Part shown: piece after piece, positions 1 to 7,368 of the stretch
How positions within the stretch are numbered: the first letter of the stretch is position 1
Layout of the letters: each line of letters opens with the position of its first letter
Origin: Bacteroidales bacterium
GTDB lineage: Bacteria > Bacteroidota > Bacteroidia > Bacteroidales > Muribaculaceae
Direction of reading: 5' to 3'
DNA: 64,000 nucleotides
Assembly (NCBI GenBank): GCA_004552485.1
Contig: SFOH01000003.1
Location: 55,451 to 119,450 of the forward strand
Position numbers and translations under genes: made by a program
Notes under the pieces: generated by a model
What the model was told of the DNA's origin: nothing
Database searches by the model: none
What the model saw: only the letters and a program-made list of their open reading frames with translations

Positions 1-2208
1 GAAGGATGTGGTGGAGGTGAAGGTGACGGGAGCGGTGTCGCCAATCTGGTAGGTGCCGGAGACGGTGCCTTTGCGCAGTGAGGCTGTAACTGTCACGTTG
101 TCAACGAAGTTTCCGCCATCGGGGTTGAGGACAACACCGGGGTCGTCGATTGCATCTTCCTTGGTGTAATAGGTGTCGGTGCCGGGGTCGGTGAAAGAGA
201 CGCTGCCGCCTTTGGCGACGGGCGAGGTGGTGTATATGAACTTGCCGTCGTCGCCGACTTTGCCGCCGGTCCAGTCTTTTACGAGGACGCGGAGCTGGCC
301 CTTGTTGGAGGGAGCGGTGACGGTGATGGAGCCGCCTTCGGAGGCGGTGTAGGACTGGCCGGTGACAAGGTCAACGTAGGTGCCGGCGGGGACGTTGGAG
401 AAGGAGGCGCCGCCGTTTATGGCCACCAGAGCATAGCTGTCCTTCCAGGCGCGCTTGAAGGCGTAGGAGCCTGAGCAGCCCTCGAAGGTGTACTGGCCCT
501 TGCGCAGGGCGGGGACAGCGGCGCGTATTTGGTTGAGGCGTATGATGTGCTGCGAGAGGTCGCCGCCGAGGGTGGTGTTGACGTTGCCGGAGGCGGTGTA
601 TTTGCCAAAGTCAGAGGCGGTTACGGAGCCTTTGAGGTATTCGCCGAAGTAGGCGCGTCCGGTTTCGGAGAGGGGTCCGCTGGGGCCGTTGTCAATCTTT
701 TTGCCCTTCTGGAATTCCACCTCGGAGCCGTAGTAGATGCACGGGATGCCGCGGAAGGTGAACATCAGCGACAGGTTCTCGGCCCACTGCTCGGTGCCGC
801 CGGTGAAGCGCACGGCGTCGTTGGGCTGGGGACCGTAGTCGTGTGAGTCGACGTAGACAACGTTCCAGGTGGCGTCGTTGTAGTATTTGTCGCCCTGTTT
901 GGCGATGCTGACGGCGGCGCCGGCGTTGTTGAAGTTGTAGTGCATGGGGAAGTCGATGACATTGAAGCCGGAAGCCTTGGAATAGTCGGGCTCATGCCAG
1001 CGGCTGTTCTTGAGGAAGGCGTTGTCGGAGTTCTCGTTGAAATCCACGTCCTTGAGGCATACGAGCATGTTGCCGAGGGGCTCGGCGCCTTCGGGGACAA
1101 ACTGCTCGTCCCACCATGTGGGGTCGGAGTTCCACTCGTTGAGGAGGCTTTCGGGGGATTTCCAGGTGTAGAAGTGGCTGGAGAGGCAGTGCTGGCCGCG
1201 GTATATGACTTCGCTGAAGCGGGCGCAGCATTCGCCGAACATGTAGAAGGGAGCGCCACCGGGACGGCGGTCCTTGTACTTTTCTCCGAGGGCGATGAAT
1301 GCGGGGATGAACGTCTTGTTGAAGGTGAGGCGTGAGATGTGGCCGGTGGTGTCAATGCGGAAGCCGTCGACGCCCATGGCGATGAACTTGCCGTAGCACT
1401 CGATGAGGTAGTCAGTGACGGCGTTGTTTTCGGTGTTGAGGTCCACGCAGTCGCCGGCAATCTGACCCCACCAGCGCGTGGGCTCGTCCCAGTTCCACTG
1501 GGTGCTGAGGTGGTGCCAGTAGTTGTGGGAGTCCTTGTTGGTGCCGTCGGTGTTTTTGAGGTAGCAGAAGCGGCGCTTGTACTGGTCGTCGGGGGTGAGG
1601 TCCCAGTATCCGCTGCCGAGTTTGTCGGTCTCAGGCTTCATACATGCGGAGATGGAAGCCTGGTTGGAGATGCGCTGGTCGCGGGTGAAGAGGCGGGCGA
1701 AGTGGTCCTCGCCGAAGTTGCCGGTGTGCTGGAGCACGACGTCGAGGATGAGTTTCATTCCACGGGCGTGGACGGCGTCGATAAGGTCCTGGAAGTCAAC
1801 GTCTTCGTCGGAACCCTGGCTGACGCGAGAGAGGTAGCGGAGGTCAACGCGGCTGAAGTCCATGGCGTGATAGCCGTGATAGTCGTAGCCGGAGGCGTTC
1901 TGGACGACGGGGGTAATCCAAATGGCGGTGAAACCCAGGGCTTTGATGTAGTCGAGGCGCTCGATGAGGCCTTTGAAGTCGCCGCGCCAGCAGGGGTCTT
2001 TGGATGCAATCTGCGACTGTTGGTTGTCCCAGCACAGCACGTTGTTGGCGGGATCACCATCGTAGAAACGCGTTGTCATGGCAAAATAGATGGTCTCGTC
2101 ACGGAAGTCGGTGCGTTCACCGGTGAAAGCGGCGTGGGCGCTGAGGGCGGCTGCGCTGAGAGTCAGGGCCGCGACGGCGCCCCTGAGAAGGTTGGTAAGT
2201 TTAGACAT
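1..2208 (-). CDS. Secreted GH13 alpha-amylase-like glycosidase (3' end outside window)
   Basis: Hydrolyses alpha-glucans by family inference. Residues 1-26 form a signal peptide (ending SAHA), so the enzyme is exported. A TIM-barrel GH13 domain follows: region I DVVLQH near 156-161 (the usual Asn before His is Gln), nucleophile Asp286 in GFRID, acid/base Glu326 in FGE, and the third carboxylate in the SHD motif near residue 460. After the barrel come a beta-sandwich C domain and a stretch resembling a chitobiase-type C-terminal domain, still open at residue 736 where the window ends. All three catalytic carboxylates are present, so activity is likely; exact substrate (starch, pullulan, maltodextrin) cannot be read. 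It stands apart from the ArgC-like gene upstream (116-bp gap). No SusC/SusD partner is visible here. Confidence 0.9.
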   Translation of the reverse strand, partial: MSKLTNLLRGAVAALTLSAAALSAHAAFTGERTDFRDETIYFAMTTRFYDGDPANNVLCWDNQQSQIASKDPCWRGDFKGLIERLDYIKALGFTAIWITPVVQNASGYDYHGYHAMDFSRVDLRYLSRVSQGSDEDVDFQDLIDAVHARGMKLILDVVLQHTGNFGEDHFARLFTRDQRISNQASISACMKPETDKLGSGYWDLTPDDQYKRRFCYLKNTDGTNKDSHNYWHHLSTQWNWDEPTRWWGQIAGDCVDLNTENNAVTDYLIECYGKFIAMGVDGFRIDTTGHISRLTFNKTFIPAFIALGEKYKDRRPGGAPFYMFGECCARFSEVIYRGQHCLSSHFYTWKSPESLLNEWNSDPTWWDEQFVPEGAEPLGNMLVCLKDVDFNENSDNAFLKNSRWHEPDYSKASGFNVIDFPMHYNFNNAGAAVSIAKQGDKYYNDATWNVVYVDSHDYGPQPNDAVRFTGGTEQWAENLSLMFTFRGIPCIYYGSEVEFQKGKKIDNGPSGPLSETGRAYFGEYLKGSVTASDFGKYTASGNVNTTLGGDLSQHIIRLNQIRAAVPALRKGQYTFEGCSGSYAFKRAWKDSYALVAINGGASFSNVPAGTYVDLVTGQSYTASEGGSITVTAPSNKGQLRVLVKDWTGGKVGDDGKFIYTTSPVAKGGSVSFTDPGTDTYYTKEDAIDDPGVVLNPDGGNFVDNVTVTASLRKGTVSGTYQIGDTAPVTFTSTTSF

Positions 2209-2324
2209 AAAGTGTTGATTGATAGTTGGCTATGGTATTAATGAGGGTTGTGGTTTTGTTCCGTCTGTGGGACGGGAGCCGAGGTCCCGTCCGGATTGGT
2301 TGGCGAAATTGTGGGGGCGTGGTC

Positions 2325-3179
2325 TCAGCGGCCGAGGGCTTTGAGCTGGAGGCCGATGACCTCGTGGAGGCCGAACAGGAGGTTCATGCAGTGGACGGCG
2401 GTGCCGGCGGCGCCTTTTACGGAGGCATCCATGAGAGCCTCTATGGTGAGTGCGGAGTCCTGTACATGAAGATGCAATAGGCACTTGTTGGTGTTGGTGA
2501 CGTCGGCGGGGACGGGCCGGCGGGGGATTACGAAGACGAAGTTGTGGTCAGCGAACTCTTCGCGGTAGATGGCGCGGACGTCGCTGCCGGTGCAGTTGGT
2601 GGGGAGCGTGACGCGTGCGGTGAAGGGGAAGCCGTCGGGAGCGGCGACGATGCTGATGCGGCCGTCGAAGTCGGGCTGAAGCTGAAGCACGGCGGCTTTC
2701 ACCACGTCCGTGTCGGCCACGCCGGCCACTTCCACAACGATTTCGCCGTGCAACTCGCCGCGCTTCGCCAGTGGCAGCAGGGCGATGACGGCGGCCTGAG
2801 TGGCGGCGCCGGGGATGGCGGCACGCATGGCGCCGCGCACCATGTCCTTACGGTTGAGTTCGCCTATGCCGGTGACAAAACCCTCATGACCAATGAATTG
2901 GCCGGTGAGGTCGATGACGCGGGCGTCGTCCTTGAGCGAGGCGGGGAGCGTCGTGCCGGGACGGGTGATGAAGACCACGTCGGTGTGCGAGAAGTCGGGG
3001 TTGTCGGTGAATCGCAGGTCGGTGTCGCCGACGAGGCCGTGGTGGTATTCGCTCACCAGCTGGCCGTCGCGGCCGGGACTGACAGCGCTGACGAGTTCGA
3101 CGTCGGGGTGATGAACCAGCAGTCGCAACAATTCACCGCCGGCGTCCGAGTCAGCGTCAATGATGGAGGCTTTAATCAT
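2325..3179 (-). CDS. ArgC-like protein lacking the catalytic cysteine (probable pseudoenzyme)
   Basis: Resembles N-acetyl-gamma-glutamyl-phosphate reductase over its whole length: MIKASII start, HHP-DVEL strand, VTNTNKCLLHL and VKGAAGTAVHCMNLLFGL near the C terminus. The key positions are changed. The nucleotide-binding GxxGYxG is DADSDAG (residues 9-14), the active-site NPGC is IPGA (Ala125), and the segment that normally carries the second catalytic His is shortened. At 284 residues it is about 35-40 shorter than typical ArgC. The frame is intact with no stops, so it seems maintained. The ATG at 3179 is preferred over an upstream TTG because a TAACTTTG -7 element at 3204-3211 would put the transcript start near 3197. 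No other arg gene is adjacent. It may be a regulator, a repurposed enzyme, or a decaying paralogue. Confidence 0.8.
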   Translation of the reverse strand: MIKASIIDADSDAGGELLRLLVHHPDVELVSAVSPGRDGQLVSEYHHGLVGDTDLRFTDNPDFSHTDVVFITRPGTTLPASLKDDARVIDLTGQFIGHEGFVTGIGELNRKDMVRGAMRAAIPGAATQAAVIALLPLAKRGELHGEIVVEVAGVADTDVVKAAVLQLQPDFDGRISIVAAPDGFPFTARVTLPTNCTGSDVRAIYREEFADHNFVFVIPRRPVPADVTNTNKCLLHLHVQDSALTIEALMDASVKGAAGTAVHCMNLLFGLHEVIGLQLKALGR

Positions 3180-3203
3180 TCTATATAGTAATGGTTTGCG
3201 CTG

Positions 3204-3211
3204 CAAAGTTA
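3204..3211 (-). promoter_or_regulatory. -7 element of the ArgC-like gene
   Basis: Reads TAACTTTG on the minus strand, matching the Bacteroidota -7 consensus TAnnTTTG, 25 nt before the chosen ATG. No clear -33 TTTG is seen. Confidence 0.6.
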
Positions 3212-3277
3212 AGAAATATTTATGACACAGCCGCGCCGCCGCCCCACTTTTTGCGCCGATGTCGAAAGAAAACGAAG

Positions 3278-3319
3278 AACGGCCGGAGAGAGGCTCGCGT
3301 GAGCCTGTCTCCGACCGTT
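3278..3319 (-). terminator. Rho-independent terminator after the aldolase gene
   Basis: A 19-position stem with two mismatches (AACGG-CGGAGA-AGGCTC arm, GCGT loop) lies 63 bp past the aldolase stop. On the minus strand it is followed by a T-rich tract, CTTCGTTTTCTTTCG. Confidence 0.7.
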
Positions 3320-3381
3320 GTCGGTTCTTATGGGGGAGTCACTGACGCCGCGGGGGCGGTCAATGGCCCGGGCTGACAAAT

Positions 3382-4380
3382 TTATTCAGCTTTGCCGGCG
3401 GAACCAAGCACGTTGATGATTTTGTGCTTGTAGAGTTTCTCCATGTTGTCGCGGGCGGGGCCGAGGTATTTGCGGGGGTCGAACTCGGAGGGTTTCTCGA
3501 AGAAGACGCGGCGCACGGCGGCGGTCATGGCCAGACGGCTGTCAGAGTCGATGTTGATTTTGCAGACAGCGCTCTTGGCGGCTTTGCGGAGCTGCTCCTC
3601 GGGGATGCCGATGGCATCGGGGAGCTTGCCGCCGAACATGTTGATGGTGTCAACCTCTTCCTGGGGCACTGATGAAGAGCCGTGGAGGACGATGGGGAAG
3701 CCGGGGAGTTTCTCCATAACGGCGTCGAGCACGTCGAAAGCCAGGGGAGGGGGGACGAGCTTGCCGTCGGCGTTGCGGGTGCACTGCTCGGGGGTGAACT
3801 TGTAGGCGCCGTGGCTGGTGCCGATTGAGATGGCGAGAGAGTCGCAGCCGGTGCGGGTGGCGAAGTCGATAACTTCCTCGGGGTCGGTGTAGGTGTGGTG
3901 GTCTGAGGAAACTTCGTCCTCAACGCCGGCCAGCACGCCGAGCTCGCCCTCGACGGTTACGTCGAACTGGTGGGCATAGTCAACAACTTTCTTGGTGAGG
4001 GCCACGTTCTCCTCGTAGGGGAGGTGCGAGCCGTCGATCATCACTGAAGAGAAGCCGAAGTCGATGCAGCTCTTGCAGAGTTCGAAAGAATCGCCGTGGT
4101 CGAGGTGGAGCACGATCTGGGGTTTCTCCCAGCCCAGCTCTTTGGCATATTCAACGGCGCCCTGAGCCATGTAGCGCAGGAGGGTTGCGTTGGCGTAGTT
4201 GCGGGCACCTTTAGACACCTGGAGGATGACGGGAGACTTCTCCTCAGAAGCGGCCTTGATGATGGCCTGGAGCTGCTCCATGTTGTTGAAGTTGAAAGCG
4301 GGGATGGCATAGCCGCCCTTGATGGCTTTTGCGAACATCTCACGGGTGTTCACAAGACCTAAATCCTTGTAATTTACCAT
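3382..4380 (-). CDS. fba: Class II fructose-1,6-bisphosphate aldolase
   Basis: Zinc-dependent cleavage of fructose-1,6-bisphosphate to dihydroxyacetone phosphate and glyceraldehyde-3-phosphate in glycolysis and the reverse in gluconeogenesis; cytoplasmic. Class II signatures are intact: LHLDHGDS with catalytic Asp94 and zinc ligand His95, GTSHGAYKF with His190, and VLHGSSSVP with His233. At 332 residues it matches the longer class IIB-like enzymes common in Bacteroidota. It is monocistronic, with its own promoter upstream and a terminator downstream. Starts at ATG 4380. No anomalies seen. Confidence 0.97.
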   Translation of the reverse strand: MVNYKDLGLVNTREMFAKAIKGGYAIPAFNFNNMEQLQAIIKAASEEKSPVILQVSKGARNYANATLLRYMAQGAVEYAKELGWEKPQIVLHLDHGDSFELCKSCIDFGFSSVMIDGSHLPYEENVALTKKVVDYAHQFDVTVEGELGVLAGVEDEVSSDHHTYTDPEEVIDFATRTGCDSLAISIGTSHGAYKFTPEQCTRNADGKLVPPPLAFDVLDAVMEKLPGFPIVLHGSSSVPQEEVDTINMFGGKLPDAIGIPEEQLRKAAKSAVCKINIDSDSRLAMTAAVRRVFFEKPSEFDPRKYLGPARDNMEKLYKHKIINVLGSAGKAE

Positions 4381-4428
4381 TGGATATAAAATTGAGTGTT
4401 GTTAGTTGTATACGTTTTTATTCGCCCA

Positions 4429-4460
4429 CAAAGATACAAAAAAATTCCATAACAAGCAAT
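4429..4460 (-). promoter_or_regulatory. Promoter of fba
   Basis: On the minus strand ATTG (4457-4460), 20 bp, then TATCTTTG (4429-4436). This fits the Bacteroidota -33/-7 architecture with one mismatch in the -33 box, 49 bp before the ATG. The rest of 4381-4566 shows nothing else. Confidence 0.75.
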
Positions 4461-4566
4461 TCCCTTTTCATATATGTGCAAAAATGGGCTGTGCGGGGCG
4501 TGGCTACAATCTTTTTGGCGAAATGAGGGAGCGGGGGTGATGGTTATGGAGGGATGGGGAGGGGAA

Positions 4567-5118
4567 TCAGGGGAAGAGGGGCGCGTCGGCGAGGGGGAGG
4601 GCGGCGAGGTCCTTGGGGGAGAGGAGGGGCTCGGTGCCGGGTGCCATGGGCCACGCGATGGCGAGGTCGGGGTCGTCGTAGCGCACGGAGGCTTCGGCGG
4701 CGGGGCAGTAGGCGTTGTCGACTTTGTACTGGAACTGGGCGGTGTCGCTCAGAACGAGGAAGCCGTGGGCGAAGCCGCGGGGGATGTAGAGCTGGCGGCC
4801 GTTGTCGGCGCTGAGCTCCACGGCGATGTGGCGCAGGAAGGTTGGCGATGAGCGGCGCAGGTCGACGGCGACGTCGAGGACGGCGCCGCGCGAGACGCGC
4901 ACGAGTTTGGCCTGCGAGGCTTCGTCCTTCTGATAGTGGAGGCCGCGGAGCACGCCCCGCGAGGAGACGGACTCGTTGTCCTGGACGAAGCGGATGTCGC
5001 CGATGTGCTCGCGGAAGAGGTCTTCACGGAAGCTCTCCATGAAGTAGCCGCGGGCATCGCCGAAGCGGCGCGGGGTGATGAGCCACACCCCGTCAAGCGC
5101 TGTCTTCTCGAAGGTCAT
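4567..5118 (-). CDS. rfbC: dTDP-4-dehydrorhamnose 3,5-epimerase
   Basis: RmlC cupin enzyme that epimerises C3 and C5 of dTDP-4-keto-6-deoxyglucose on the way to dTDP-L-rhamnose for surface glycans. Catalytic His61 sits in LRGLHYQ; the catalytic Tyr is Tyr131 (FQYKVDNAY). YIPRGFAHGF marks the second cupin strand. Its 183 residues are normal for the family. The start codon overlaps the stop of the upstream pRiA4b-ORF3-like gene by one base, so the two are translated from one message. The other rml genes (rfbA, rfbB, rfbD) are not in this window. Confidence 0.95.
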   Translation of the reverse strand: MTFEKTALDGVWLITPRRFGDARGYFMESFREDLFREHIGDIRFVQDNESVSSRGVLRGLHYQKDEASQAKLVRVSRGAVLDVAVDLRRSSPTFLRHIAVELSADNGRQLYIPRGFAHGFLVLSDTAQFQYKVDNAYCPAAEASVRYDDPDLAIAWPMAPGTEPLLSPKDLAALPLADAPLFP

Positions 5119-5675
5119 CAGTCGTCGAAGGTGAGCTCTGAGAAGCCGTCCTCGTCAAACTCCTCGGGGTTGTAGCCCTCTTCTTCGAGGAGGGGGTCGT
5201 CAAAGTCGTCAAGGGTGGTCTGCTTGCCTTTGTTGGGGTCGGGCTTGGTGTCGAAGGCGTTCTCGGGCTCGATGAACTGCTTGGGGGGATTGCCCAGCGA
5301 GAGGGTGCAGAGGGGGTCGGAGAGGCGGCGGCCGGGAATCATCTCTTTCATCTCCAGGAAGAAGGAGCGGTCGTTGAGATAGTCAAAGGTGAACATAAGG
5401 CGCTGGCCCTCGTCGTCAATGAAGTCGCCGAGTTCACACTCATCCATGATGTAAGGGTCTTCAGATGAGTCGGTTCCCATGTCTTCGACGGTTATCTCTT
5501 TTTCTTTTTCCCAGCCTTTGTCGCACAGGAAGAAAGAGCACATCTCGTTCTTGTCATATCCCACGGCCTCGCAGATGGCGTCCTTGAGGTCATAGAACGT
5601 GGCGTCAGAGCTGATTTGAATCTCGCGTTTGAAATGTTCTACTTCGTCAGAAACTAATCTGAAATTAAATACCAT
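5118..5675 (-). CDS. pRiA4b ORF-3-like protein
   Basis: A 185-residue acidic cytoplasmic protein resembling the PRiA4_ORF3 fold (PF07929), a family also labelled IS1096 passenger-like. The N-terminal part has the expected short beta-strand/helix pattern (FKREIQISSDATFYDLKDAI near residues 15-34), then FTFDYLNDRSFFLEM. The last 40 residues are very acidic (DDFDDPLLEEEGYNPEEF) and probably disordered. Function is unknown in the family; despite the IS-derived name there is no transposase here. It is the first gene of a two-gene unit with rfbC, sharing one base at the junction, and has its own promoter at 5782-5813. Confidence 0.75.
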   Translation of the reverse strand: MVFNFRLVSDEVEHFKREIQISSDATFYDLKDAICEAVGYDKNEMCSFFLCDKGWEKEKEITVEDMGTDSSEDPYIMDECELGDFIDDEGQRLMFTFDYLNDRSFFLEMKEMIPGRRLSDPLCTLSLGNPPKQFIEPENAFDTKPDPNKGKQTTLDDFDDPLLEEEGYNPEEFDEDGFSELTFDD

Positions 5676-5781
5676 ATTTCTTTATAATTATGTGACATGA
5701 GCGTGACGCCGGACCCGGGGGTTGCGGCGGCAAAATCGGGGCCTTTTTGGGCGCGTGCCGCGGCGTCAGCTTTTCGTGCCA

Positions 5782-5813
5782 CAAAGATAGCAGGAATTAT
5801 GGGATATTTGCAA
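5782..5813 (-). promoter_or_regulatory. Promoter of the pRiA4b-like gene and rfbC
   Basis: TATCTTTG on the minus strand at 5782-5789, with TTG at 5811-5813 upstream (21-bp spacer). The predicted leader is about 100 nt. The rest of 5676-5901 is AT-rich with no gene. Confidence 0.6.
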
Positions 5814-5901
5814 GAGAAGAAAGCATTTTTTTTGCTTGCACAGAAAAATTTTTTTGCTATGCAGGGGCAAAACGGCTGCTTCGGGCGGGCCGGACCGGGG
5901 G

Positions 5902-7368
5902 TCAGTAGCTCATGACGGACTTGCGCGAGGCGTCGATTCGGAGCAGAATGAACAGCAGAATGGTGAAACCCCACAGCGATGAGCCGCCGTAGCTGAAGAA
6001 CGGCAGGGGTATGCCTATGACAGGACACAGTCCGATCACCATGCCTATGTTGATGGCGAAGTGGAAGATGAGATAGGATGCGACGCAATAGGCGTAGACG
6101 CGTCCGAAGGTGGTCGGCTGGCGCTCGGCGATGTGCACCACGCGCAGGATGAGTGCCAGGAAGAGGGCGACGACGAGCATCGAGCCCCAGAAGCCTTCTT
6201 CTTCGCCAATGGTGCAGAAGATGAAGTCGGTGTGCTGTTCGGGCACATACTTGAGCTTGGTCTGTGTGCCGTTGAGGAATCCTTTGCCGGTGAGGCCTCC
6301 GGAGCCGATGGCGATTTTCGACTGGTTCACGTTGTATCCGGCGCCGCGCAGGTCTTCTTCGACGCCGAGGACCACGTTGATGCGCTGCTGCTGGTGGGGC
6401 TGGAGGAAGTTGAAGGCCAGGTTGACAGAGAACATGAAGACGACGCCGAAGACGGCGGTGAGGACGGGCACCAACAGGCGGTTCGAGTGAGCGCGCAGGG
6501 CTTCGAAGAGGATGTAGCCGACGGCGACGGCGATGACGGTGAGCATCAGAGCCATACCGGGCAGCTCGACGCCGCAGAGGCTGAGGATGCCCAAGATCAG
6601 GCCCGTGCCGGCGAACCATGCCAGCACGTTGCGCACGATGCTGAAGCGGCGGTTGTAGATGAACAGCATGATCACGATGACGGCCATGATGGTGATGAGT
6701 ATCCAGAACTGTCCGACGGGGATGCCCATGACGGCCGAGCCGGTGAACTTGAGCGTCACCACGAAGATGATGACGGCGAAGAGCGCTCCGAAGAGAATCA
6801 GTCCGTTCATGCCCTCGCGGTAGAGGACGAAGAAGAGGGCCATGAAGGTGAGTGCCGAGCCGGTCTCCTTCTGCAGGAGGATGAGCACGACGGGGGCCAT
6901 GATGATGCCCACGGCCTTCATCAGGTTCTTCCACGAGGCGGTGAGCACGAAGTTGTAGGCGCTGAGGAGTTTGGCCAGGGCGAGGGCGGTGGCGAATTTG
7001 GCAAACTCGGCGGGCTGGAGGCTGACGGGGCCGAATTTCAGCCACGAGTGCGAGCCCTTGATGTTCGGCGCTATGAATGGCGTTATGAACAGGACGACGA
7101 GCACGAGGATGTAAATCGGGTAGGCGTATGTCTCGTACATTCGCGTGTCAATCAGCAGGATAACGAAGCCGATGAAGAAGCCGAGGGCTATCCATCGCGC
7201 CTGTTTGCCGGAGAACTCGTTGAAGTCGAGGATGGCGGCATCGTCGAAATCGTAGGAGGCGGCGTAGATGCTGATCACGCCGGCGGCCACCATTATCACA
7301 TAGAGGAAAACGGTGAACCAGTCAATATTGCTGAAAACGCTGACGGCGTCAATCCTTCTTGGGCTCAT
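5902..7368 (-). CDS. rodA: Rod-shape SEDS peptidoglycan glycosyltransferase RodA
   Basis: SEDS-family polytopic membrane enzyme that polymerises lipid II into glycan strands in the elongasome, paired with PBP2. About ten hydrophobic segments are visible, starting with WFTVFLYVIMVAAGVISIYA near residue 17. Family motifs include SWLKFGPVSLQPAEFAKF near 108-125 and the conserved C-terminal FFSYGGSSLWGF. At 488 residues it is longer than the E. coli protein (about 370), with an extra hydrophobic stretch in the middle, a common Bacteroidota trait. The start at 7368 lies 20 nt inside the end of mrdA, which implies translational coupling. It is the last gene of the mre operon. Confidence 0.95.
   Translation of the reverse strand: MSPRRIDAVSVFSNIDWFTVFLYVIMVAAGVISIYAASYDFDDAAILDFNEFSGKQARWIALGFFIGFVILLIDTRMYETYAYPIYILVLVVLFITPFIAPNIKGSHSWLKFGPVSLQPAEFAKFATALALAKLLSAYNFVLTASWKNLMKAVGIIMAPVVLILLQKETGSALTFMALFFVLYREGMNGLILFGALFAVIIFVVTLKFTGSAVMGIPVGQFWILITIMAVIVIMLFIYNRRFSIVRNVLAWFAGTGLILGILSLCGVELPGMALMLTVIAVAVGYILFEALRAHSNRLLVPVLTAVFGVVFMFSVNLAFNFLQPHQQQRINVVLGVEEDLRGAGYNVNQSKIAIGSGGLTGKGFLNGTQTKLKYVPEQHTDFIFCTIGEEEGFWGSMLVVALFLALILRVVHIAERQPTTFGRVYAYCVASYLIFHFAINIGMVIGLCPVIGIPLPFFSYGGSSLWGFTILLFILLRIDASRKSVMSY

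Noticed and set aside
2223..2241. Ribosome-binding site style GGAGG before plus-strand frames
   Set aside because: Bacteroidota initiation rarely uses Shine-Dalgarno, and these frames are antisense.
3177..3206. Upstream TTG start for the ArgC-like gene
   Set aside because: The TAACTTTG -7 box at 3204-3211 overlaps the proposed start, and the ATG at 3179 gives the family N terminus MIKA.
5118..5675. Insertion sequence, because the family name mentions IS1096
   Set aside because: No transposase or terminal repeats; the protein is a chromosomal pRiA4b-ORF3-like protein in an operon with rfbC.
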